Source: Pelargonium nanum (taxonomy: Eukaryota > Streptophyta > Magnoliopsida > Geraniales > Geraniaceae). From it: DNA of 34,012 nt. The position numbers and the translations under genes were made by a program. A model generated the notes under the pieces. The model saw only the letters and a program-made list of their open reading frames with translations, was not told the DNA's origin and searched no databases. Every line of letters starts with the position of its first letter. The stretch's first letter is position 1. Of this stretch, positions 1 to 9,716 are shown piece after piece. The DNA is taken from assembly GCA_036897485.1 (NCBI GenBank), contig JAYMTF010000548.1, positions 1-34,012 of the forward strand, written 5' to 3'.

Positions 1-66
1 AACCCACGACCTCCTACGTGGAGATGTGTGTCTTGACCATTGCGTCACCCCCTAGGGGGCTATTGG
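1..66 (-). mobile_element. tRNA-derived SINE-like fragment in a SPO11-2 intron
   Basis: On the minus strand this stretch contains a pol III A-box-like sequence (tgacgcaatgg, near 31-41), and 30-40 nt further on it reads gaggtcgtgggtt up to the window edge, the first half of a B box (GGTTCRANNCC). This arrangement is typical of plant tRNA-derived SINEs. The element runs off the window, so its 3' part and tail cannot be seen. It lies in the intron upstream of the first visible SPO11-2 exon and does not touch coding sequence. The family is not identified. Confidence 0.45.
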
Positions 67-217
67 GCCTTGTTCGTTATCTGAATCTGAACTTCCTTTG
101 TAGAAGATAAGTTTGCTTGATACTTTGGATGAGGTTTTGCCTGGTGTCCTCTATTTCAACGGGCTAAAACATTCTTTACAATATCTTGTTGTTGCCTCTT
201 CCATTTTCATTTTACAG

Positions 218-1270
218 GAACCCAACCAAGATATTGTGGATTGTTCTGTTTTGGGGTCTTCTGGGCACCCAATTACTGGTGACCTGAATCTGTTAGAGAA
301 GTTGGTTATGAGTACAGATGCAAGGTATATCATTGTTGTGGAAAAGGTATTCTTCTTGGCAAAATCTTCATACTTTTATAGAACACCTTGTGATTGCTTG
401 GCTTCTTTACATATTTGGGGTGCTTGGTTTTGTTTAGCATGCAATATTCCAACGGCTTGCTGAGGATGGCTTATTCAACCAGATTCCAAGTATTATTATC
501 ACAGCCAAAGGGTACCCAGATATTGCCACAAGGTAAATCTAAAGCAGATTTCATTTCTCCAAACTCATTATGCATATTGCTTTGGACAACTACGGGTTCA
601 TGCTATGCTTATTTTGTGCATAATAGGTATTTTCTTCACCGAATGAGCCGGGCTTTTCCGGACTTGCCAATTCTAGCTCTTGTTGACTGGTAATAATCAC
701 CTTTTCTCATTCTTCAGAGAACTACTTGTGCTCACTTTTAACCTATGTACTTGATTCAAATTTTGCAAGGAACCCAGCTGGATTAGCTATACTATGCACC
801 TTCAAGTTTGGAAGTATAGGGATGGGTCTGGAGGCATATAGATATGGTACTATCTCGTTGTGTCAGGGATAGATTGTAGTAATCTGCTCAAAGTTATCAG
901 TAACCATTTTCCTTTGGGGCCTTTTCAGCTTGCAATGTGAAGTGGTTGGGACTAAAAGTTGAGGATATACAACTGATACCTGAACAATCCCTAATTCCAT
1001 TGAAGCCAAGGGACATGCAGATAGCTAAAAGCTTGATGTCCTCAGAAATCTTGCAGGTAGAGTCCCAAAACTGCAGCGTCATGTCCCAATAAACCTCAAT
1101 CCCAGAAGGCTCAATCCATTTTTGGTGTGTCACAGGATAGCTACAGAGAGGAGTTGGCATTGATGGTTCAGAGAGGGCACAGAGCAGAAATTGAAGCGCT
1201 CTACTTCCATGGATATGATTTCTTGGGGAAGTACATAGCTAAGCAAATTGTACAAGCCAATTATATATAA
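218..1270 (+). CDS. SPO11-2: Meiotic recombination protein SPO11-2, 3' part (5' exons outside window)
   Basis: This is a Spo11/TopoVI-A family protein, which makes or supports the meiotic double-strand breaks that start crossovers in the nucleus. Six exons are visible: 218-346, 438-532, 627-689, 770-846, 929-1056 and 1136-1270, all with GT..AG borders and matching phases, encoding the last 208 residues. The Toprim domain is clear: [10 protein letters not shown] with the metal-binding Glu, [12 protein letters not shown], then [20 protein letters not shown], followed by VKWLGL and a C-terminal stretch [20 protein letters not shown]. This C-terminus and the VDWNPAG motif match plant SPO11-2, not SPO11-1 or TOP6A, which carry VD.DPYG. 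Exons carrying the catalytic Tyr domain lie left of the window. No stop or frameshift is present, so the gene looks intact. It converges on the G-patch gene, with 395 bp between stop codons. Confidence 0.93.
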
Positions 1271-1665
1271 TAACAGAACAATCTGAATTATAAATGCAAT
1301 CATAGTGACTAACATGAAGAAACATGACTATTCAATTGGTGCCAAGTTGTATAAAAGAAAGATGAATTGTTGGGGACAGAATTAAAAAGCTGTATAATGC
1401 ATCCATATCCATCACTTAACATAGAATACAATCAAAACATTTGTTGACAATACAAACTCCTCCGTACATATAAACTCAAAATATTAAAATTTACTACTAG
1501 AAAAAGAAAATAACATAAAATGGCATCCAAAATGTTCCCAGGTTCATCTCATAACTACAGTAAATTCAGTAATAGCATTTATCATCTGATCTCTCATACT
1601 AATATCCTGTCTCAACTGCAATGTACAGGGGTACAGGATCACAAAAATTTCTTTGAACAAAACTT
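1271..1665. other. Convergent spacer between SPO11-2 and the G-patch gene
   Basis: This spacer lies between two facing stop codons and should hold both 3' UTRs and polyadenylation regions. It is AT-rich, with runs such as aaaatattaaaatttactac. I see no ORF, RNA gene or repeat in it. Confidence 0.6.
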
Positions 1666-4600
1666 TCAGGCCCTGCTTGAGGTGAGACTCACTCTCTTTC
1701 CCTCCACAGAGAACTTCCCACTGCCTTCCAGCTGCAACCATGAAAGAAATATCAAGACAAACAGAAGTAAATGAAAACATAAAAAGCAACTAGCTCAACA
1801 ACACATATAATCCAGGAAGAACCAATGAAATCAAGGACCTTGGTTAAAATTTCTAACACTCCAGTGGAATATTATAAAAACTCAAGGCACAGAAATATTA
1901 AGCTTCAAATTTTAAAGATCCAAACAGATGGTGAAATCTGGTGTAGCCAATCAATGTTACCTTCTTTTTCAAGTAAGCACGTGCATCTTTCTTTGAACTG
2001 AAGTTTGAGAAAACAGAAGGTGAATGCTCATCGATCAGAACTTTCAGCTGTTTTAGCTTTAATGAATTGCCAGGTGCCTGTCACAAGCAGTCAGTTAGTG
2101 ACACAAATAAGAAATTGTTCTCAACTGCAAGCAACAAAAGATAACAGACCTGACGAAGAAGCTGTTTGCACAGTTTTTTCATCTTCAATTTCGGTTCATC
2201 AGTCTTTTCCACCTCAGAAGTGTCCGCACTTTTTAGTTGAGTTGATGAATTAGAATAATCAGAATCCTCATCCTCATCCTCATCCTCATCCTCACTATCA
2301 TTAAATGATGTCTTCTTCCCTTCATAGCGGCAACCCGCTATTTTTCTTGGTCGATCCTTAATACCAAGTCCTTGCTTCCCAGTTGTTGCCTTATCCTGAA
2401 AATTTTAATGATCACGCATCAATCACAACCCTGTAAACTCCAGCGTTTTCCCCTCCACATCTCTTTCTTAATGAAAGTAACATCCAAAATAACTTCATCC
2501 AAAGAATTTCAGATAAGCTTGTAGCATTACTAATTGAAGTGGCAGTTGAAAATCTTTTTAAAATCGTTATTTGATTCATTTGTGGAAATGTTCAAAATAT
2601 TGACTATGTTCAACAAAATGGGTAATGAACAGGTTTTTACACAGAACTCAAGCAAGAACAGAAGTACATACTTGGACAAGATTGTAAAGATTCTCTTGAT
2701 CATCTTCACAAAATTCAGTCCTCTCCTTATAGTTTTGAGCTTTCTCACCAGTGCGTGATCTCTTCCTTGAAGCTGCTCCAAGAAAACCTCCGGAGACAAA
2801 CCCTAATTTATAGCCCCACCAGTCTGGAGGAAGTTCTACATGGTTCTTTCCTGTCATGGTGATTAGACCATTACATGGGATCATAACGTAGAAGCAATAT
2901 CAAATAGGAAAAGATTTTCATGCAGCTGCAACGCTGTGTGTTCATCATCCATCAAGTAAATAATAACAATGTTAAGGACTATAATCCGTGAACAAAACAG
3001 AGAGAAGAATATAAATAAACAATTTAGAACTAAGAACTGTAACAAATACACCATAAATAAAGTTAGAAATGACTAGCCTACAATCTGAAAAATAGTCATC
3101 AGATGGAGGAAAAAGAAAGAGAACTACAAACAAGACAAGTTAGGGATATGAAGTAACTCTTAACATAGACAATGTGAATATCAAGTCACAAAGGTTTCAT
3201 TTAGAATGAGAAAAAACAGTCATTTGATAGAAAATACAATTTAATATTAGTGACCTTTGTCCAAAAGAAGAAAGATTACCTTCAGCATCAAAATCTAGGA
3301 TTTCATATGCCTTTTCTGATTCCATCTCCACAGCTAATAAAGGACTAATTTTCGGTGACTCCTCACTTCTATTGACCTACATACAGTTTAAGAATGATAT
3401 ATTATAGCGGAAAAACTGAACCAAAATTCAACTTTGAGGCTGGAGTCATTCTTAATAAAAATCAGGAAAAGAAAGGAACATGCCATATTAAAATTCATAC
3501 ACACCATTAAATTATAAAGTTTTACATCCAAATATCAAAGTGAATTCAGACTTTCAAAACCATTAAAAATGTTCCCAAGGGGACATCGCAATGGTACATG
3601 CATCACTTGTCTCGTGGATGTGGTGGATTCAAATGCTATTGGGTGGGGTGTGAAAGGATTATGGGAAAAGGGGAGAGATGCCCCTATCGTGTAGCTCAAC
3701 TTTTTAAAATAAAAAATACCGTTAAAAGAATTAGATACTGCAATATGTAAAAGCGGAAGCAGGACCAAAGATGATGCAAGTCACTATATGAAATAATCTG
3801 TATACAAGGGCCTCATGTGAAATAAAAAAAATGCTACATCAGCAAATCATGAACTTATGAGTAACAATTTTTTCCTAGAAGTGCAACTGCCAGTCATATG
3901 TTCAGAGTACTGAACAAGTACAAAGAAACATTTGCATAGAAAGTGGAAAAATTTATTCACACCCAATTAGTCATTACAAGAGGAACTTTAGAACAAAAAA
4001 TGCATCAACGTTCCAATACAACCACTTCATCTTCAACGCCACAAAATATCAATGTAACTATTCTGCTTCCTCTGTAGTACTAGGTGTGTATGTATAGTTT
4101 TTGCTACTAAACAGACAAAATATGTCAATTTGTAACTTTCTACACTCTGAATGGATTGCAGCACTCTGATTGCACACACATGCTGTGAAACTATTGACAG
4201 AGATAAACAAGATACATTGTGTCATATAAAACCAGCAAACTTGTAAAATAAAACAAAAATAAACTAATCAAAGTTTTTTCTTTGTCACAAGCCTAAGTTT
4301 GAGCACAACCACAAGAGTTTACAAGCATTACAAGCACAATCATACACTCCCTAAAAGAGTGGGATTAGTTCTAATAATAGCCTAGGCTCTAGCTGTCCAA
4401 AATAACTCCACAGAGCCATAAAAGACATTAACTAGTAGAAAAAACATTCAGTACTTACAAGAATTCCTGCAAGATCTTTTGATGAATATGAACTAACAAG
4501 CTTTCCCCTCTCCCTTTTCTTGTATCTGATAAGCATGATATTAACATGAGTAAAAAGTTTGTGAAATTATTTAATTGAATCAATGATCATCCAATATGAG

Positions 4601-5394
4601 AAAGGCACAAGCTAAGCCATAAGTACTTACCTCCCCTGTGGTCTAGTGACCTTGGCAACTGTTTCTTTAACCTCAATGGGGGCATCAATTTCAGTTTCTG
4701 CTTGGTCATTGTCCTTTTCATCAACTGCCAATCACACAAACTGCCCCTCAGAAAAAAAACTTAGTTATAGAATTGGGTGCAAGCAACATAAAGCTAATTC
4801 CACTATGTCATACCTTGGTCATTGATAGTAGTTGATTGCTGCGAATAAAAATAATGAGAAAATCAACAAATTGTTCAGAAATGGGAGCTTAATGGTATAG
4901 CATTAAAGAAGAAGGAAGCGAAATTGTGGAAACACACCACTTTCAATCTTTTCAGTATGCTATCAAACTGTGAGGTGTCAAATGCCCAAGGGTTTGGCTT
5001 CTCCAAACCAATACCTATCACAAATCAAACATTTCAAAAATTGATCAATTTATGTCATAATAACATAATCAATGAACAAAATGAACAGGAGACGAACCAA
5101 CAGTGTCCTGCTTGTTTTTAACTCTAACGTGTCCTTTGATTCCTTGCTTGTCTTTCCCTAGCCCTTCTCCTTCCTCCCACCCCTGACAAACACAAATTTC
5201 AGACCATAAATCAGCAAAGAAACACATCGCAGCAACAATTAAAGAGAAACAACGAGAAGTTCGTAATTTTTATGTTTTCATTAGATATATGCACACGAAA
5301 CAGAGAGAGACAGCACCATCTGTTTCATGAGGCGGAAGGCAGCGGATTTGCGGGCGACGCCGACGTAATTCAGAGGAGCTTCTGGTGCGGCCAT
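1666..5394 (-). CDS. G-patch (D111) domain protein, PINX1-like
   Basis: Eleven exons on the minus strand: 5394-5317, 5182-5098, 5014-4938, 4838-4814, 4724-4631, 4525-4459, 3376-3280, 2850-2672, 2395-2150, 2077-1961 and 1731-1666. Together they give 376 residues. The N-terminus [13 protein letters not shown] leads into a G-patch at about residues 17-58 ([20 protein letters not shown], then [11 protein letters not shown]), an RNA or helicase-partner binding module that activates DEAH helicases. A short linker precedes KPNPWAFD, then [16 protein letters not shown] near residue 180, as in the plant PINX1/G-patch family. An acidic run of alternating E and D (about 267-280) and a Lys-rich C-terminus follow, which suits a nucleolar protein. 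It is probably the orthologue of the Arabidopsis gene beside SPO11-2 (recalled as AT1G63980). The telomerase-inhibitor role of yeast and human PinX1 is not proven for plant copies. All exon phases fit. The acceptor choice at 2850 is supported by family similarity. Confidence 0.9.
2264..2293 (+). repeat. Hexanucleotide repeat (ATCCTC)5 coding an acidic run
   Basis: Five perfect ATCCTC units lie inside exon 9 of the G-patch gene. Read on the minus strand they code GAGGAT units, giving the alternating Glu-Asp tract. The unit keeps the reading frame, so length changes would only lengthen or shorten the acidic tract. Confidence 0.9.
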
Positions 5395-5740
5395 GGTGTA
5401 TTCTTCCAGTGTGGCCGGCGATCCAGAGCCGTCTCTTCGGGGTCGGTGTGTAAGAGGGTTCAGTTGAGAGGGAACTGGAAAACCTAAGAGGACGAAGCAC
5501 GAAGTGAGCGGAACTAGAATGTGCGTCGGTGTACGGTGGACTCCATTTTACTTGGCGGTCAGGATTAACAGCACGTGGATTTTTAAATCAGACGGTTGCA
5601 TGATTTTTTTTTGCCCACCTACCAAATTAGTACTGTTAGCCGACCCGTTTGTCAAACAAAACAGCGTCGTTAGCTCATCTGAATTGTCGCGATTCGTGAC
5701 TAGCGGGCTGGTAGGTCCTATTCTTAAAACAAATGTGGGT

Positions 5741-5770
5741 TGGGCCCAATATAATATGGGCTTGGCCCAA
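5741..5770. promoter_or_regulatory. Cluster of site II (TGGGCY) elements
   Basis: TGGGCCCAA, TGGGCT and TTGGCCCAA occur within 30 bp, so there are TGGGCC or TGGGCY cores on both strands. Such clusters are common in promoters of plant ribosome-biogenesis, mitochondrial and proliferation genes. They fit regulation of the adjacent nucleolar G-patch gene and may serve DDA1 as well. Confidence 0.6.
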
Positions 5771-5954
5771 CATAACGACGACATTAACTATTTATAAATC
5801 TTGTTTAATGTTTGTTTAGGCATGAACGGCATGTTACAGAGTTAGTGTATTATTTTGGCAGTAGTAAATAATTTGCTGGCAAGTTAGGAAGGTTAGGAGA
5901 AAAGGGGGGTGAAAATTAAAAATGAAAAGAAAATAAGGGTACAATACAAGTTGC

Positions 5955-5962
5955 TATATATA
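5955..5962 (+). promoter_or_regulatory. TATA box candidate of DDA1
   Basis: The perfect TATATATA lies 124 bp before the DDA1 start codon, in the right direction. A pyrimidine-rich leader (ctgtctctctcc) follows. Confidence 0.45.
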
Positions 5963-6085
5963 CGAAGAAAGTTTGTGAAGCAGTGCGTTTATTCTAGAAT
6001 CGCGGCATTGCTGTCTCTCTCCAGATTTGGGTGGTTTTGGGTTGAGGTTGGGTTGCAGAGAACAAACCTTCATCATCCCATTTCC

Positions 6086-8806
6086 ATGGGGTCTTTGCTC
6101 GGTGATTGGCCATCGTTTGATCCTCACAACTTTAGCCAACTCCGACCCTCCGATCCATCCAATCCTTCTGTAAGTTTTTTTTTAATTTTTTTTATTTTAA
6201 TCTTACTTAGGCTGGCTTTGATTCAATTTCGTTTAGCTCGACAATTCCGATTCTACCTGATCTGCGAAATTTTTTTCAATTTCGTACTTGATTTTTTTGT
6301 GCTTTTTCATATGTTAAACGCTTGATATAATCTCGACTGGTTTGATGAAAACATTTGCATTTCTGGATTTTTGTTTACCGCATTCGACATATGGGTGTGT
6401 AGGTATATGAAAGAAGTATGTTGGAAGTCCATTTAAAAGTTTTTTAGAATTTCATTAATTCATGACATTAATAGAGCCTACAATCTCCATTTTCTAAATT
6501 ATGTAGTATTTTTGTTTGTTTATTATTTTGGTATCATAGCGATCTTGCTTCCTGCTGCCTAGTTCATGTGTTTCGTGGTTGAGTGACTGAATAGTTTAGC
6601 TTTATAGGGTAATAATATGAGCAGCATTGTCATTTCTCATGTAGTCATGTGAGCTTTTAATCATACATTACACTTTAGCTTTTTGATATCTCTTCCCAAG
6701 CAAATGGTAGCCACAAACAAATGGTTGGCAGATGTGTTGGTTACTATTACCTGTCATTCCCATAGGTATCATGCAACAAGTGAGTGGTGGTATCCTTTTA
6801 GGTTTAAGCCAGTGTATATTTCTGCAAAATACAATATGCATGTGGTTGGATTGTTTTAACTCTTTCTTTGAGTCTGCCTAATCTTTTGTTAACTTAGTAT
6901 ATCTTTTCATGTGTTTGGCTACATTACATTTGTTCTATTGTTTAAATATTTAAAAGCAGTCGACTTTTTCCATGCGAAAGAAGTTCAAATCATTTGTTGT
7001 GAAGTCATGGTTTAGAACTTGTGAAGAAGCTAGCTAAAGCTTTTATGAATGTCTCATACTGTCATGGTTTAGGTGACCCAAACCCTTTTATTTTCAAGTC
7101 GTTGTATAAGATACTGCGCTACTGGTTGATATTTGTGGGACTTATGGGGCTAGAAAATTCTTTTCTTTCTTTCTTATTCATTTTCTTGGGTACAATTGTA
7201 GATATAAACCCTTGAACAAGAATTCTTTACCATCACTGTTATTAGTTTCTGCCAAGTCCTTCAACTTTTAGCTGAGTATCTTTGAAACCTATTCAAATTC
7301 CCATCATGTTGGGACCATTATCTAGAAGAATGGCGAAAGTTATTGGTGGCTATGTGCCATTGTCTGCGGTTGAGCCTTGAGCTTAGGATAAAGATTTTCT
7401 TGATAAAGAGTGCTTGGTTTTATGTTTCACATTTTGAAATCTGAGGGTTGTTTGGAAAACCCCCTGTGATGCCTTCTACAGATAGTTTGATAGAGCAAAA
7501 TGATTTTGTTGTGATGTCTTTTGGAGAAGTAAGGTGGTTCAGCTTTTGGCTTGTGCCCATGTCATTTATGACTTATGAGTGAATGGAGTAATTGAAATCT
7601 TGGAATAGTGATTTACACTTGGTAAATTAGATGAGATATAGGTTTTGAATGCCATACGGTAACAATATTGGAGTCCATCGTATATATGTTTGTACATGTG
7701 CATATTTTGTTCTACAATTCTTGGACCAGGCCCCCGTTCCAAATTGTTAATGTTGAGTTTTGAAATTTTTGTTATTTGTGGATATAGTTTATTACTACAT
7801 GATGTTAGAGTTGATCTGGTGTAGCAGAGTTAATGCAATTTGAGTGAACTGTTGTTACTTTCTGCTGAAAACAGTGTCTAAAATTGTATCATCCTGCTGT
7901 ACAGTTGCGGAGAAATAATATTAGTGTTCTGTGTAGGCCTTTATGAAACCTTTATTCCTGAAATTTTTTAAATCTCTTACCTGATGTAATCTTTGTGTGT
8001 GTGCATTCTAAGAGCACATATTATGTCACCTGATTAATGTATATTATATTTAACATGTTATCCCCTGCCCTAAATAAGAGTCATGTCAAAATAATGCAGT
8101 ATATTCTCTCTTCTTATAAGATTTTGTTTCTCAATTACTAAATCATGTAATGCAGAAAATGACACCTGTCACATATCACCCAACGCACAGCCGGACCCTT
8201 CCACCACCTGATCAAGGTATCAAGAAATCTCTATTGTTTCATTATTTGAGCATGTTTCTCCATTTCCTTGTTTTCTTCCCAGAATTCACAATGGTGGAAG
8301 CCTCTGAACTAGGCCACCCTTTTTTTCTTTCTTTCTTGTGCAATGAACAATAATTCTGAAATAAAGATCCAAATTGACTGCAAATTTTCGTGCCAAACTT
8401 GATCATTTAAAGATGACATCCTTTGGGTGGGATATTGACTCTTCATATAGATACTTTTGTATTTGACTTCTTGGCCATTGTTGTATTAATCACGAGTATC
8501 TGACTTGTCTGTGAAACTCTTTTGGCAGTGATAGCCTCTGATCCAAAAGATATCCTTATGAGACATATTTATAAGCAAGCTGAAGAGAAGGTTAGTGTCA
8601 TAGTATGTAGTTCAAATTACTCATATGCAAGTTAATGTTACATATCCACCCGCTTTGCACCATGAACAAGCGAACACAGGACATTGTTTAAGCCCTTCTC
8701 TCTGTTCATCTCCTTGCAGTTGAGACCAAAGAGAGCCGCCCCAGAAAATCTTACACCAGAGCATGGATTCAAGCAATTCAGGGCTTCCACCTCAGATAAC
8801 ATCTAG
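6086..8806 (+). CDS. DDA1: DET1- and DDB1-associated protein 1 (DDA1)
   Basis: A small subunit of the CUL4-DDB1 ubiquitin ligase (the COP10-DET1-DDB1, or CDD, module). In Arabidopsis it helps recruit substrates such as ABA receptors. Four exons (6086-6169, 8156-8216, 8529-8590, 8720-8806) join to 97 residues: [20 protein letters not shown], then [40 protein letters not shown] and [16 protein letters not shown] to the C-terminus. The YxPTxxxxxPPxDQVIxxxxxxILxRHxY pattern matches the DDA1 domain, including the human protein ([20 protein letters not shown]). The usual length of about 100 residues is met. The start is the ATG after tttcc at 6086; the frame is open upstream but carries no family similarity there. 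Intron 1 is very long (1986 bp). It is divergent to the G-patch gene and upstream of ISPF in the same direction. Confidence 0.92.
6170..8155 (+). other. Long first intron of DDA1
   Basis: A T-rich 1986-bp intron (donor gtaagttttt, acceptor taatgcag) makes up most of the gene. I found no ORF with family similarity, no tRNA and no transposon ends in it. Long, T-rich first introns near the promoter often raise expression in plants, but nothing in this one proves that. Confidence 0.7.
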
Positions 8807-9716
8807 TTTCTGTCGAGTGTCATTTGGAAGCGCAACATTCTCTGCTCTGCCCATCCATGTAAATCTTAGCATACATACCAAAGACTCGGGGTTGTTGTTG
8901 TTAACTTGAAAGGGTTCATTGTTTCATCTTTGTTGTAAGCAGTGTAGCCAGTTGTGTATGTAGATTCAGATTGTCTTCATAAATTAGAAGAACTACAGCA
9001 AGATATATCCTTATCCTGTTACAGTGAGTAATATGAAAAAAGTCATGTTGCCTGTTAATAGTAATCTTTGCTTTGCCTTTGGTACCGAGTCTACATCCCT
9101 TGTTATCTATATGATGTATAGAGTGCTTTGATGGGCTCAAAACATTGAATCAGACAGAGATCTTGATGTTTCCCGAACTAAGGCGTTAGTGAGGGTTAAT
9201 TTTGTCGTCGACTCTCTCTATCTGACGTGACCTAATCACGTTGCATTGACCGGAAAATCTGCATCAAATAAGAGGGTTGAAAAGATAGAAACGGCAACGA
9301 CACAGGTTTAGAACTTCTCAAAAAATCGAACAAACAATTTGAGTAGGCACATATTCCCATTTTTTATTTTGAAATCTAAAAATAAGTTTTCCATTCCTCT
9401 TCTGTCAATTCAGTTATTTTGGATTCTGTCCAATTTGGACTAATTTATTTTAGGAGAAACTTATATTCTGAAATTAAATACAGCTAGTGTTAAATAAAGT
9501 TAAACCGGATTGTGGGAATATACTTCGGAGAAGAACATCTTATTAAGTGACAAAATGAGGGTGGGGCTTACATGCATAACTAACTTGTACCACATGCTTA
9601 ACTAGGTTGTACCCAACCTAAACCTTGGCCGAACACTACACCACTACAAAATTGAAACGAGCCACTCACTAAACTCAACAGACAACACACACAGATACTT
9701 CAAATTCTCATTGGCC
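8807..9716. other. Spacer between DDA1 and ISPF
   Basis: Contains the DDA1 3' UTR and the ISPF promoter and leader. A CA-rich leader (caacagacaacacacacagatac) precedes the ISPF ATG. There is no convincing TATA box, ORF or repeat. Confidence 0.5.

Larger units (their letters stand above)
5395..6085. promoter_or_regulatory. Bidirectional promoter between the G-patch gene and DDA1
   Basis: The two genes are divergent, with 691 bp between start codons. The middle holds closely spaced site II-type elements (TGGGCCCAA at 5741-5749; TGGGCTTGGCCCAA at 5757-5770), which in plants drive growth-linked genes through TCP factors. A TATATATA sequence at 5955-5962 points toward DDA1 and would place its transcription start near 5985, giving a leader of about 100 nt. 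No clear TATA box faces the G-patch gene. Confidence 0.55.

Noticed and set aside
7721..7740. ttggaccaggcccccgttcc resembles miR166 (tcggaccaggcttcattcccc)
   Set aside because: Only the GGACCAGGC core matches, and no complementary miR166* arm (ggaatgttgtctgg-like) lies within about 150 nt on either side, so no precursor hairpin is supported.
9711..9716. Two extra N-terminal residues for ISPF
   Set aside because: The codon at 9711 is TTG; the ATG at 9717 starts a normal transit peptide.
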